The position numbers were made by a program, and so were the translations under genes. From assembly GCF_905220365.1 (NCBI RefSeq), contig NC_061147.1:7130001-7194000 (forward strand): a DNA stretch of 64,000 nt, read 5' to 3'. The notes beneath the pieces were generated by a model. The model was not told where the DNA came from. It worked only from the letters and a program-made list of their open reading frames with translations, and searched no databases. Origin of the DNA: Vanessa cardui (taxonomy: Eukaryota; Arthropoda; Insecta; Lepidoptera; Nymphalidae). Below are positions 1-10,228 of this stretch, in pieces (position 1 is the first letter of the stretch; each line of letters begins with the position of its first letter).

Positions 1-439
1 GAATTAGTCCGTTTATTGTTGAAGGCTGTAACATAACGCTACCCTAAGGAACCGTCCTCCCATACACGACAACAAATATGAAAAACTATATTAATGTAAC
101 TTTATTCATTATGATTATAATTTTTTTGTATAATTTAAAATATTATACAATAATTTTATGATTAATAATAAATTCATTTTTGAAATACATATTTTTGTTA
201 ACATTTACAAATGTCTGAGGTCTGAAACCAATGTTGTTCAAATCCAGCTATACCGAGCTGGCTCCTTTTGTTGTAAGATTTTGATTTGAAATTCGTCTTT
301 GCATAGCTAGGATTATAAAAATTGATAAATAAGGCATACAACTCCATGCCAGATTATATTAATGATGAATATATATAAATTTAATTATACATTATTTATA
401 TACACTGTGGTATACAGTATTAAAATATTGAAAAATATT

Positions 440-535
440 GGCTACTGGGTTCTTTCTGGGTTCTTTACTGTGACGACGATTTAACAAAGTGCGTTCATGA
501 GCCTATTTGAATAAAGAATATTTTGATTTTTGTTT
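440..535 (+). repeat. LINE family C 3' tail relic
   Basis: This is a degenerate copy of the 3' end that is best preserved at 5632-5855. It keeps a 'gggttctttctgggttctt' block and then a terminal part reading 'cctatttgaataaagaata' and a TTTTGATTTTT end. It carries no coding sequence. Confidence 0.5.
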
Positions 536-716
536 ACATATTAGTAGAACTATAAAAGCTCGTCTGTGTTGGTACCACCCACCTTACTCATTCTTTATCT
601 TAGTCAAACCGGCGAAAGAAACTCAGCTGGATCTATTTTTTTTTATTATATACATGTTACAATATACAATAATAAACATATTTTTGTTATTTGAAACAGC
701 CAGCAGGCAATCATCT

Positions 717-994
717 CATCAAGGTGTGCAACTAGAAAGTGTTGTAATAATTTTAGCACACAAACGCTCTTTAACGATTCTTTTGAATTTTATAATGGAA
801 TATTGTTGAACGTGTTCTTGGATCCTGTTGTAAAAACGTATACATTGCCCCAAAAAAGAGTTACTAACCCTGTGTAATCGGGTACTAGGCGTAAAAAGTT
901 TATTCTTGTTCCTAGTATTAATGGAATGTACGTCACAATTTTTGGGAAATTCATTTATGTTTTTTGCGTACATATATAACATTATCAAAAACAA
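717..994 (-). pseudogene. Non-LTR retrotransposon polyprotein, C-terminal fragment
   Basis: The minus-strand frame of about 91 codons carries the C-terminal signature of a non-LTR (LINE) polyprotein: NTRNKNKLFTPSTRLHRV, then SFLGQCIRFYNRI, then a KFKRIVKERL stretch. The same arrangement (TRSKDKL...RLRKV...SFLGQGIRFYNKI) occurs at 5356-5631, so both copies belong to related elements. The reverse-transcriptase catalytic core is missing, so this is a 5'-truncated dead copy, the usual product of target-primed reverse transcription. The clade (CR1- or Jockey-like) is my inference. Confidence 0.7.
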
Positions 995-1424
995 ATTGAG
1001 AAGAGACAGTCATTATTTTAATTTTATTTTCTTCAAATTTACATTAATTTTGTGTTACAGCTAAAATAAAAAAAACACATCTTTTTTTGAATGGTGGGTA
1101 GATCGATTTTCTAATAAGATTACCATCAATAATATAGTAAGAAGTGGAATTGTTCTTATCTGAACGATTGACTCTACAACCTTCAGTTACATTTTTACCT
1201 TATTACATAACATATTTATCTGCTAATAACAAATACATAAGTATATTTGTTCTCCTAGCGTTTGAAAGGTTAGGTACTAGGTATGTAGGTAGGATTGTTC
1301 TAAAGCTTTAGTTAGGTGTTAACGCTAGCCGTCCTGGTGAAAAGAACTTAAGATTTTTTCTTTATGTTAGTCCTTCGATATTTAAGTGTTATGTAGTTAT
1401 GTAGACTCGTACTCAATATAAATA

Positions 1425-1660
1425 TTAACCAATGAGTGCTGAGTTCAACTGAGTTCAAATCCAAGCAAGTTGAATTTTGACTTAATTTGTATTTATAATT
1501 TTATTCATCTCGTTTTTGACGGTTAAAGAGAAAAACGTGAAACATTTCTGCCACATGTGTTTGCATTTGTCAAATGAATTTCCAATCTTCTCCTAAATTT
1601 GAATAGGAGGGAATATTGCAGCCTTACGATATTAACAACTTGTAACGCTTTTTACTAATA
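1425..1660 (+). repeat. SINE family I, heavily decayed
   Basis: A B-box-like 'gagttcaaatccaagc' is followed by 'atttataattttattcatctcg' type sequence and 'gccacatgtg', in the same order as the full copy at 22563-22850. The A box and the 3' end cannot be recognised. Confidence 0.35.
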
Positions 1661-1766
1661 CACTATAAATAACATTATATTTAATTCTTAATAATATTTG
1701 AGAAATATTTTTTTGTATATTGTATATAATGTAGTTGTTTTATTTTTGTAAATAAATTATACGATA

Positions 1767-1889
1767 TGTTTAGTGAGATGGCCGCTCCACACCTCGCCCG
1801 GGGTCATTGACCGGTCAGTCGTAGTGGCCTACTGCCGCCGGATTGACGGCTCATATTCACTTAACGCTGCTGTCAAAGATTTCACTTAG
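1767..1889 (+). other. GC-rich island with a short open frame
   Basis: This island stands out from about 70-75 % AT surroundings. One plus-strand frame stays open for 40 codons to a TAG at 1887-1889 and includes the protein-like run DRSVVVAYCRRIDGSYSLN. A weak acceptor-like TTTAG precedes it at about 1772. I do not recognise the peptide. It could be a terminal exon, a fragment of an unrecognised mobile element, or a conserved noncoding block. Confidence 0.25.
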
Positions 1890-1917
1890 AAAGTAATGTT
1901 ACTTAAATTAACTTTGT

Positions 1918-2275
1918 TACCTCGTTGGTCCCTTTGATAGACATAATGTCGCAGATTTAAAAGTCCCGCGTTCGATACCCAATTGAAGTTGGAATTGTAT
2001 CGACATCCGTGTTTCAGAAAGCAGGTAAAACTGTAAGTCTAAACCGGAATGCTTTCCGGTACCGGATATGACGTGCTATTGGATTATGAGAGTGAGATGA
2101 TAGAGTTCACATATGTTTACTTACACACATACACACGCACACACGTACACACACACACACACACACACACACATAAACTTACACGTATACACATATCCTG
2201 TGCGTTTGTCATGACTCCCTTGAGAATGATCTCGGTCCGAATCAGTAGACGGACACAATTATCATCGCCGCTATA
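1918..2275 (+). repeat. tRNA-headed SINE-like element (family L)
   Basis: The head resembles a tRNA promoter: A-box-like 'ttggtccctttgatag', then B-box-like 'gcgttcgatacccaa' about 45 bases on. The body continues through 'gatatgacgtgctattggat' and ends near 'atcctgtgcgtttgtcatga', 'cccttgagaatgatctcggt' and 'attatcatc'. I remember this order of blocks from a common lepidopteran SINE, but have not checked it. The internal CA-rich part has expanded into a microsatellite. Confidence 0.55.
2122..2172. repeat. (CA)n microsatellite
   Basis: This is a CA dinucleotide run with a few interruptions, pure from about 2144 to 2172. It lies inside the SINE-like element that surrounds it and probably grew from that element's own CA-rich section. 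Confidence 0.95.
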
Positions 2276-2664
2276 TACTAATATATATAAAGTTATAAGT
2301 ATATATACAACATTGTATCAGGCCTCTGTAAGTTATATTGTAATATTATATAATATAACTTATTGTATTTGGTATAATGTATTTGTAATCTGTGATTGTG
2401 GAAATTAATCGTTTCGAAAAAAAAAAGAATAATCTTATTCCAATTTTAAAAACAAATTAAGAATCGTGAGATTTACATGATCCAAGCCATTTGAAAACAG
2501 CTGTCATATATAATGCAGTAGAAATTGTTCTTATATATCTTTATATATAATATAATATTAAATTAACTTACTACTTATATTGATTTGAAATTGCCTTCCA
2601 AAGTTACAACCAAGCGGGTGTGAATAACAGCATTTTTTCATGAATTCATAATTAACGTGATAAT

Positions 2665-2692
2665 TCAAGCTCTCGACCAATGGCAGCGCGTC
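2665..2692. promoter_or_regulatory. Shared CCAAT-containing block
   Basis: The 28 bases hold 'tcaagctctcgaccaatgg' and then 'cgcgtc'. They match the reverse complement of 44519-44546 almost perfectly. The shared core includes a CCAAT sequence. The sharing does not extend clearly into the flanks, so this may be either a regulatory block or the remnant of a short repeat. Confidence 0.4.
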
Positions 2693-2715
2693 CATTCAAC
2701 GTCAAGTTAGTTGTA

Positions 2716-2908
2716 CAGTCGGGGTAAGAAAAGGTTCATCAACTTAAAATCTATTTTCGTGTGCTCAGTATGAGCGATCTGTTTCACCGATCGAGAATGA
2801 CATATTGCATCGCAATGATTTGATGTTTAGATTCAAAAGGTACTAAGAGTTTGATACTTGATAAAGGAATGTATTTGAAAACTGACGAAGGTTTTCTTAC
2901 TCTGACTG
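2716..2908 (+). mobile_element. Tc1/mariner-type MITE, copy 1
   Basis: The ends are imperfect inverted repeats of about 30 bases. The left end begins 'cagtcggggtaagaaaagg' and the right end, read inward, begins 'cagtcagagtaagaaaacc'. The element is 193 bp and is flanked by TA on both sides (2714-2715 and 2909-2910). CAGT ends and TA duplications are typical of Tc1/mariner. There is no coding capacity, so it would have been moved by a transposase from elsewhere. A second copy in the opposite orientation lies at 28331-28526. Confidence 0.8.
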
Positions 2909-3184
2909 TACATAAATGGGTTGATTCAATTTTCTTTATATCTCCTTATTAATTAAGTATTGTAAAGTAGAAGAAAATCGCTAAACTAGGCTGGAAATGA
3001 TTAGATTTGTTCAATAATAACGCTCGTTATTTTCTAAAAGACGTGACTCTACTCTTTGATATGTCCCTCTTGACAGATAACAAATATATTTTAACATATT
3101 ATTAATAAAATTTAATAAAAATACTCATTAACAAATGATATAAATGATTTTAATTTATTAATAACATTAAATGATTAAATATAT

Positions 3185-3275
3185 ACAAATATGAATTAAA
3201 AATAGATACCGTATAAATCTTGACCGCGTGGAATGGTGGCAAGAATGCTAGCAGCTTTTCCCCGTTAAGTCGCAA
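3185..3275 (+). repeat. Dispersed repeat family H, partial
   Basis: The core 'ggtggcaagaatgctagcag' followed by 'cttttccccgtt' recurs at 25205-25235 and 49290-49322. The AT-rich stretch before it is also loosely shared with 25080-25200. No inverted ends, tRNA promoter or coding sequence are visible, so the class is unknown. Confidence 0.6.
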
Positions 3276-3324
3276 ATTTTTGTCATTTTTTTTAATATGA
3301 CATAGTAACTTATATTGTGTACTA

Positions 3325-3460
3325 ACCATTCCTTAAACCATATTCATGGGTACTAAGATCTTATGTTACTTATGCATTACACTGGCTCAATACTAAGTAT
3401 CGCTGTGTGGGCGAAAGCATATCCGTTATTTGGTGGTACCCACCCAGTTTTCACAGGGTT
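3325..3460 (+). repeat. SINE-like family A, decayed
   Basis: Blocks appear in family order: 'ctaaccattccttaaaccat', 'gtactaagatcttatg', 'ttacactggctca' and 'tttggtggtacccacccag'. The 5' third is not recognisable. Compare the intact copy at 57598-57885. Confidence 0.5.
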
Positions 3461-4109
3461 TTCACAAAACCAAGATAATGATATCCTGAACAATGTAAGA
3501 TACGGCGATCATTCTGAGTGAAAAATAATCTTCTACACAAGAGACAAATTAACATTGTATCAGTGCTTACACAAATACTGATATGACGCTTTATTTTTCT
3601 TCACTCTTATCACCAAAGGCACGGGAGCTTTAACACTGAAAAGTTACATCTGTTTAATGCTTTTGACTATCAACTAATCTCTAAGCAGATATAATTATTA
3701 TTACATTATTCAATTAAATATTTTTTAAGCATTTCTTATTGTTTTCACTGATTACAGGATTGTTCATTATTGGCCAGGGTTTGAAAATGCTATTCATTGA
3801 GGAAAATTCTAAGCAATTTTTATAATGTATTTAATTAATAATTAAATAAAAAATTATGTTTTATTAATATTTTAATTACAATGTGGTTATTTTGAGGAAA
3901 GCTGTCTTGTACCTATTAGTTGCATAAAAAAGCTATTGTATTTTGTTAGATCAAATAGTGGTATTATATATATGCGTTAAAGAAAGTGTTCTAATCTGAC
4001 GAAACTTAGAAAAGACACATATATATGACGTCATTGTCGAACAAGATCATAATAATGTTCAAATTGGAATCGTTGCAGAAAAATTGTTTTATTCATAATG
4101 AGCACGCTT

Positions 4110-4470
4110 TGTAAATAAACAGAGGGAGATAGTGTGTTAGTGTGAAAGATTATTCATTCGTTATGAGACGTAAAATTAAGGGTGAAGTTGATTTGGCGGC
4201 AATGAGGAACATACTATGTGGAAGTTCTTGAGCCTGAACGTGGATGGATATAGAGGAAGGGGACCAATGAAACATTGGATGGATCGTATGAAAGACGATA
4301 TGGCTCGAAAGAATGTGAGAAGATTACTTGTGAGATGACGTCTGATAGGGAGGTATGAAGAATGAGCTGTGCCGACTACGAGTAAATTGGGATAAGGGCA
4401 TGTGATTTGGAGGAGGCGACTTAAAGCTATGAAAAATGGCTGATAGTAATGATTTAAGATATCCAATGAA
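4110..4470 (+). pseudogene. RTE-like non-LTR retrotransposon, C-terminal relic
   Basis: Broken plus-strand frames reproduce the C-terminal tail that I associate with RTE-like elements of Lepidoptera. A block of the type RGRGPMKHWMDRMKDDMARKN is followed, after frameshifts, by a CEMTSDREV-like block, then SCADYE and a stop. The DNA around the end reads 'taaattgggataagggcat', where intact copies end their coding region. Several stops and shifts show that it is dead. The upstream endonuclease and reverse-transcriptase domains are absent. The clade assignment is from memory of the motif order. Confidence 0.6.
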
Positions 4471-4959
4471 TTTTCTGTTAGTCTATTTATATTTTGATTA
4501 AATCCTTAATGGAATATTAAATATAGATATAAAGTTATTGTAACGATAGTTCTCATAATGAACTTCATTAATATTTATTACTAATAAGAATTTATTTACA
4601 TACATGTATAAGAATTCTGGATTATAAGCACTATAGGTTTAGTTTGGTGTCCTTTATTTTGAATGGATGCTGCACAAATGAATAAGGCATTAACGCTGTT
4701 GAATTTCTTTTTCTATTTTCTGAAAATAAGCCTTACTGCTCCTGACCACTGCGTAGGTAATGTATAGTAATATTGTAATTTTTTTATTGTTGTAAGTAAT
4801 TAATTTAAAGATAAAATTCCAACGTACTCGTCAATTAATAAAAAATAAGTTTTAGCATTTGTTCACTATGATTTGTTTTTATATGCCTACGAATTTATAT
4901 ATCAAAAAACTTCATTTTATTTCAATGGGATTGAATAAAATACACAATAAAATCTTTTC

Positions 4960-5210
4960 GACACTAGATGGCACTACTATCGTTCAAAATATAAATTCAC
5001 CTCATTGTGGTAAAATTATTTGAAATGCACATTTTATTTCACAAAAAAATCATAATATAATTTATTTACAAGTTTTGTTTTGTAATACAATTAAACATAA
5101 ATTTACGGCACTAGTTTATTGCTATGTGACAATAGATGGCAGTGTAATCTTTTATAGAGGGCGCTTGAGAAATTTTATTTCAGCTATGTACCGACAGATG
5201 GCTGTACCAG
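4960..5210. other. Cluster of AGATGGC-type motifs
   Basis: Three AGATGGC words occur in 230 bases (near 4968, 5133 and 5191), plus AGAGGGCGC near 5155. The block 'agatggcagtgtaatct' is repeated exactly near 59920. Together they resemble the core of the insect CTCF motif, but they may also come from a small unnamed repeat. Binding is unproven. Confidence 0.3.
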
Positions 5211-5355
5211 CTAAATGTTATAATTATTATAATTCATAAATAATATTAGTATTTTTTATATTATTCTTTATAAACCACACATCTTTTCATATCTTTTCAT
5301 TTTTAACAAAGTAAGAATACTCACTGTTGCGTCGCAATATATTTACAACAATATT

Positions 5356-5631
5356 ATGTATATTCACAGTAACATTGATCACTTTGATAAAATCAGTGAT
5401 AATCATTGTATGTGCACTAGGAGTAAGGATAAGCTTATAACGCCAAGTTTCCGACTCCGCAAAGTCAATAAATCCTTCTTGGGGCAAGGTATCCGTTTCT
5501 ATAATAAAATTCCGCAGAAATTTTTAACTTTGCCGTTTAGTAAATTCAAATCGTTTGTAAAAAATACATTGGTAGAAAAAGCATATTATTCGATACAAGA
5601 TTTTGTAGATGATAAAAAAGCGTGGAGTTAA
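5356..5631 (+). pseudogene. LINE family C polyprotein, intact C-terminal end
   Basis: This is a 91-codon open end of a non-LTR retrotransposon polyprotein. The visible order is CTRSKDKLITPSFRLRKV, SFLGQGIRFYNKIPQ, LPFSKFKSFVKN and VDDKKAW, then a stop at 5629-5631. It is the region beyond the reverse-transcriptase domain. The start codon has no meaning because the copy is 5'-truncated near 5340. It is the youngest-looking coding remnant here, and the matching DNA at 41217-41330 is about as well kept but frame-damaged. The product would have no activity by itself. The element is CR1- or Jockey-like, and I cannot decide which. Confidence 0.75.
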
Positions 5632-5855
5632 TACCTGTTGACTTCCAAGCAGGATACATTAATTGAAATAAAATTTAATTAACATGACGTTGTATTTTTT
5701 AAGTGTTAAAAAAGAGTAACTACTGAGTTTCTTGCCGGTTTTTCTCGGTAGAATCTACTTTCCGAACCGGTGGTAGCTTCACTTAATTTTAAAATGACGA
5801 TTCAAAAGTGCTTATAAAAGCCTACTTGAATAAAGTTTATTTTGATTTTGATATA
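5632..5855 (+). repeat. LINE family C 3' untranslated region
   Basis: This follows directly on the polyprotein stop. Diagnostic blocks are 'actgagtttcttgccggttt', 'tctactttccgaaccggtgg', 'caaaagtgcttataaaagcc' and the terminal 'ataaagtttattttgatttt'. Tail copies of the same family lie at 8430, 22446, 31590, 41217, 46935, 51785 and 59450. It is the family's reference copy in this window. Confidence 0.85.
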
Positions 5856-6256
5856 ATTGATTCAATCATTCACCATTTATTTAACTTTACTAGCCTTCAA
5901 AAAAAAAAAACATTAATATTATGTTACATTAATAAAAGTAAAATTCAATATTTTTTTCATATTTAAAAAATTACAATCGATTTTACTTATCTATTGTAAA
6001 TAGTGATCGATAACGTAATTGTCATATAGAAATTAATAAAGATACTTATATAAATATTCGAGTATTAACAGTTTCATAAACAAAGTTGCCTCAATTCTAA
6101 AAAAAACGTAACTAATTAAAGCACACATTGTATATTATATGAAATATATTCCGAAGAATTAGTATTGATCCCGGACTTCAGATTTCAAAACTATCCTCCC
6201 CTCAAGACCAGCAATCGTCAAGGAAGAAGTCTACACAGTTCTGGAATACAACGCAC

Positions 6257-6332
6257 CTGTAAATCATCAGATGCTGCAGATTTCCTTCTGCGGTTATACT
6301 TTGCTCCAGATGAACCGTAACCGTCGTTTGTC
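6257..6332 (-). CDS. Candidate internal coding exon, gene unrecognised
   Basis: On the minus strand these 76 bases contribute one base and then 25 codons reading TNDGYGSSGAKYNRRR followed by KSAASDDLQ. The end is a consensus donor, TTACAG|GTGCGT (intron from 6256 downward). The start uses the acceptor GCGAG|G at 6333-6334 after a short T-run. GGAAG|C four bases upstream is an alternative acceptor. The phase fits the candidate exon at 13294-13421, which ends with two bases of a codon: the join makes AGG, arginine. The peptide is serine- and arginine-rich, with an RRRKS stretch that resembles a basophilic kinase site, and looks like a disordered linker. I do not recognise the protein. SINE-like copy A at 6350-6640 begins about 18 bases upstream of the acceptor. 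Confidence 0.5.
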
Positions 6333-6349
6333 CTCGCTTCCAAAAAAAT

Positions 6350-6640
6350 GCATTTTTTTATGGTATAGATTGGCACGAGCATATGGGCCACCTGATGGTA
6401 AGTGCTCACCATCACCCATAGACAATGACGCTGTAAGAAATATTAACTATTCCTTACATTGTTAATGTGCCACCAGCCTTGGGAACTATGATGTTATGTC
6501 CCTTGTGCCTGTAGTTACACTGGCTCACTCACTCTTCAAATCGGAACACAACAATACTGAGTACTGTTATTTAGCGGCAGAATAACTGATGAGTGGGTGG
6601 TGCCTACCCAGATGAGCTAGCACAAAGCCGTGGTAAGGCT
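6350..6640 (+). repeat. SINE-like family A, nearly complete
   Basis: The blocks are in full order: 'cacgagcatatgggccacct', 'gatggtaagtg', 'tattaactattccttacat', 'aacacaacaatactgagtac', 'ataactgatgagtgggtggt' and a GCTTTGC-rich end. Other good copies lie at 47281, 50742 and 57598. No RNA polymerase III A or B box is obvious, so 'SINE' is an inference from size, copy number and resemblance to SINEs I know from butterflies. Confidence 0.75.
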
Positions 6641-7492
6641 TTGCGCAAGTGATTTACGTAAGTATTTCATTTTAAATTGCAGTTATCAAATAATCACTAA
6701 ATAAAATAAATTTGAATGTAAATGAAAATAACTTAAATACAGCCAAACATAATATTTATTTTTATAATGCTTATTCCAATATAATGAATTAAAGTTTAAA
6801 TTTGAAATATTTTTTTTTATAAAAAGTTCAAAATTTAAAAAAGAATTTATAAAATATTATTTATTATAAATGTAATAACATAATTTCAGTATGAGTAATT
6901 TCTATTTTTTTTTAATTTCACGGAACTCTAACCCTTTCAATAACATGTGTCCATTATAATAACGATTGGCGTCTTACGGTCGAAGTGACCATTGTAGTCC
7001 ATTAATAATAAAACCAGTTCATAAAAAGAAATAAACAAGTATGTTCTTATTTGTAAAAATTGATCAAAGTGAAATAGCAAAACAGTCCTTATTTGATTTA
7101 TTTTCATGTTATTATTTTATATTTTTATTACCAACAGTTTACAAGTTTTTAAAATATATTTCTTATTAATATACTTTCCAATACAATATTGGTTTCTTTT
7201 CTTTTCGAGTGCATTAAAATTTCGTTATTTATCTTGTTTATAAATAAACAACTCAAAAGTAAATGAGCTTTAGGTATATTTTCAGGGATTTTTTTAGGTT
7301 TATCTGGATGGGTATTTTCTAGTCATTTATTATGTTACCGCCTAATATGCTGGTGTCTTAAGGTTTATAGTTTCAATGAGTCATAACGTCATAAACAGTA
7401 TGACATCCGTGATCCCATAGGTGGCACCGCATTGAAGATGTATGTAGCAGATCTTATTTATTATAGTTCTAATGTCTATGGACCCGATTATC

Positions 7493-7494
<2 letters not shown>

Positions 7495-7576
<82 letters not shown>
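7495..7576. repeat. (AT)41 microsatellite
   Basis: This is an uninterrupted AT run of 82 bases. The tyrosine/isoleucine frame across it is an artefact of the dinucleotide. Confidence 0.98.
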
Positions 7577-7578
<2 letters not shown>

Positions 7579-7769
7579 TCCAATACTTTAAAACAAATCC
7601 TTAATCATTATATTTAAAACTTATTTTAAAAAAATATTTTATATTTTTTATCGCATCAAATTAAAATTTATAAAATAATTTGTATCACAACACATTCTCA
7701 AATAAAAATTAGCAACATTATACATTTCTTCGACAAATTAATTTAAGTGTCGTTACAAGCATTCAACCC

Positions 7770-7930
7770 TTCAATTCCCACGCTGACCGCTGTCCGGTGT
7801 CGTCGCGGGGCCGTTTCAACCCCATAACAAAGAAACCTGCTATTTTTCAAAACTATTCAAAGAGTTTCTTGAAAAACCTGTTTTGTTTCTCACACTGGAC
7901 ATTATGACCGTCTTCATTTTAGGTTTTAAA
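7770..7930. repeat. Local duplication, copy 1 of 2
   Basis: This shares 'cgctgaccgctgtccggt', a GGGGC...CCCCAT run, 'gaaacctgctattttt' and a GTGGACATT-like word with 8630-8790, about 860 bases on and in the same orientation. Similarity is patchy, so the duplication is old. A plus-strand peptide ADRCPV is conserved in both copies, but the frames diverge afterwards. Confidence 0.5.
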
Positions 7931-8429
7931 GGGTTAAAAAGATTAGTGTTAAGATGAGTATCGTTGGGTCATGGGAATACGTAAAATTCATAGTGACCGT
8001 TGTCGGTGGCAGTAACAAATAATATAATGACGTTCATTATAAATTTTACACTTGTTATATTTTAATTCAGTTTAATTAATATTACGTGTAAAAAAATATT
8101 TTAATATAATTTTTATAAAGAGAAACTTCACAAACGGATCAGTTTAGGTTTAAATCCAAGCATATTCGAATAATATATTTATATTTTGTTCTTATGAAAA
8201 TAAAGTTCTGTAAAGCCAAGAATATTATCCTGTTTTATATATACAAATAAAATTAAACTGTGAAAATGAAAGTCGGGTAAACGCTTCCTCCTATTTTATA
8301 GCAGGTTCTTTTAACAACCGTAAGCAATGTAAACGGCCTATTTCTTGCCTCCATAATTAATTAAAACTAATTTTATAATTAAATTTTAATATTTAAATAA
8401 ATACTTCAAAACGTTTTAAATTAAATCAA

Positions 8430-8560
8430 ATCAATTTTAATCAAGTAAACTTCATAATGAAGTATTTTTGAATCGTCAATAATTAAATACTACCACCGTT
8501 TCGGAAAGTATCTTCTGGCGAGAAGAAATGGCAAGAAACTCGCAACGCAATAAATATATT
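8430..8560 (-). repeat. LINE family C 3' tail
   Basis: Read on the minus strand, it contains 'gagtttcttgccatttcttc', a decayed 'ctttccgaaacggtggtag' block and the 'cttcattatgaagtttactt' end. No coding part remains. Confidence 0.65.
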
Positions 8561-8629
8561 ATTATATGAAATCGAAATTTCAAGAATGTTACAATTCAAA
8601 ATTCTTGTTTATACTAACAATTAATATTT

Positions 8630-8790
8630 CAAACCCGTGCGCTGACCGCTGTCCGGTTCACCGTGGGGGCTATTTCGGCCCCATCAAGGAACCTGTTATT
8701 TCCTTAGAACCCGAAACGTATCTTATTAAACTAGTTTTCGTTCCCATACCATCGGATTTCATCTTCACTTTTCAGTGGACATTCGTGGGG
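8630..8790. repeat. Local duplication, copy 2 of 2
   Basis: This is the partner of 7770-7930. It lies inside a 90-codon plus-strand open frame (8566-8838) that includes CADRCPVHRGGYFGPIKEPV. The matching part of copy 1 keeps only scattered residues, so I do not claim a gene. Confidence 0.5.
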
Positions 8791-9164
8791 TTAAGAAACA
8801 GTTTCAAAAAGTGTTATAGAAATAAAATGTGTGTTTAGTGTTTTTGAGAAGAAGTTATGTGAAACAATCGAAAATACAGTTTTACTAAAATGTCAAAGTG
8901 AGTGTAAATTAATAAATATTACAAATCAACATTTTTAGTGAAAATATTAAAATAGACAGGTATTGTATTAATATTTTTTGCCATATAAAAACTTTTTAAA
9001 AAACAAATCATTTATTTTTTTAATAATTAATTTGTTACTCTTCCTAGCGATGTTTACACAGATTAATCTTAAAATATAAACAACCTCATATTATGCGAAT
9101 AGAGTACTTACGTAAAATCATAAAGACAAAACACTACAATACATACAAATAAAATTATTTGAAA

Positions 9165-9365
9165 GACTAGTAATCGCCCGCGGCTTCGCTCGCGTTTTAG
9201 GGGTGGGTTGTCATGTGTCAGGCAAAAAGCCTAGCCTAAGTCCTTTCTTGAAGTTCAAGTTTGCTTCACACCACATATCATCAAATTCGGTTCAGCGTTT
9301 TGGTCGTGAAAGAGCGACTGATAGGCAGACAGAGTTACTTTCACATTTATAATATAACATAGATT
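9165..9365 (-). mobile_element. Helitron-like element, family D
   Basis: On the minus strand the 3' end reads 'gcgagcgaagccgcgggcga' and closes with a CTAG|T junction, a hairpin just before CTRR, as in Helitrons. The 5' part carries the common 'aatataaatgtgaaagtaact' type start and a 'ctgtctgcctatcagtcgc' block. It is non-autonomous and about 200 bp long. The family resembles Lep1-type Helitrons, from memory. Confidence 0.65.
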
Positions 9366-9379
9366 ACAATCTATAATAA

Positions 9380-9445
9380 AAAAAAATATCGGATCGGATT
9401 TGAACACAGAACCTCGGGACCTTATATTTAGCCACTAGACCGGTG
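9380..9445 (-). repeat. tRNA-like SINE head
   Basis: On the minus strand an A-box-like 'ccggtctagtggctaa' is followed 22 bases later by the B-box-like 'tgtgttcaaatccgatcc'. The acceptor stem of a functional tRNA cannot be formed. This is a SINE promoter relic and not a tRNA gene. Confidence 0.5.
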
Positions 9446-10011
9446 AGTAACTTTTGGGCTCCCTTATATTAAATCTTTTATTAAATCATGTCAATTTAGT
9501 AAATTGCAATCAAGAATCCTCTTTAATTTTCTACACACCAATGGCATCAAAATAAGACAATTTTCTATGAGAAATTTTCTATGAGCTATGGTCCCATAAT
9601 CAAAGCGACATAAATCAACTGACACTATTAATATATACGATCTATTAAAACATTTGAATTCCATAATTATCAGCCTTTACGTTTCCACTTTTCATTTATC
9701 GGAAAATACTCAACGTTTCAATAATTTCCCGTCTATATAGAAGGCACTTTTCCTAAACCTTTGTTAATTATAAATGTTATAAAAAATGTATTTGCAAGCA
9801 AGCTATACAATAAAAGTAAAAACAACATACATATATATTATTCAAAAACATATATATACATATGTATTACTATCATTATAGAAGCTTCACGTTAAATCGG
9901 TTTCCGTGGGGCCATCATCTAGTCCTTGCCAAATATTGCCTCTTTGATGGAAAAAGCGATTATAACGCGTCCTCTCAAGATTACGGGGTAGCAACCCTAT
10001 ATATATGTAGA

Positions 10012-10195
10012 TAAATATCTCGCTTCATCCCAATTTGTTATTAATAATATAGACTAATATCTAATCGTTTCATTAATATTTAAATTAAAGTTATGAAAAA
10101 GAGTTGTTTTAGTTAGTTTTTAAAGAACGTTAATGGGTTAGGCCGCATTAAAAAAAAACCTCTTGTTTGAAATTGGAATTCGTCCTGTCGAGATA
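10012..10195 (+). repeat. Tandem duplication unit 1
   Basis: This is the first of two diverged units (second at 10229-10402). Shared blocks are 'ttaaattaaagttatgaaaa', 'agtttttaaagaa' and 'ctcttgtttgaaatt'. The repeat period is about 215-220 bases. There is no coding signal. Confidence 0.55.
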
Positions 10196-10228
10196 ACGGG
10201 ACAACACCAGAAGCATATCTTACGTCTC

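Noticed and set aside
2049..2408. 119-codon plus-strand open frame
   Set aside because: It runs through the (CA)n microsatellite and a SINE-like body. The HTHTHT stretch is a dinucleotide artefact.
7432..7617. 61-codon frame rich in YI repeats
   Set aside because: It is a translation of the (AT)41 tract.
8566..8838. 90-codon plus-strand frame
   Set aside because: The partner duplication at 7770-7930 does not preserve the frame, so a gene is unlikely.
9380..9445. tRNA gene on the minus strand
   Set aside because: Only the internal promoter boxes are recognisable. There is no acceptor stem, so it is a SINE head.
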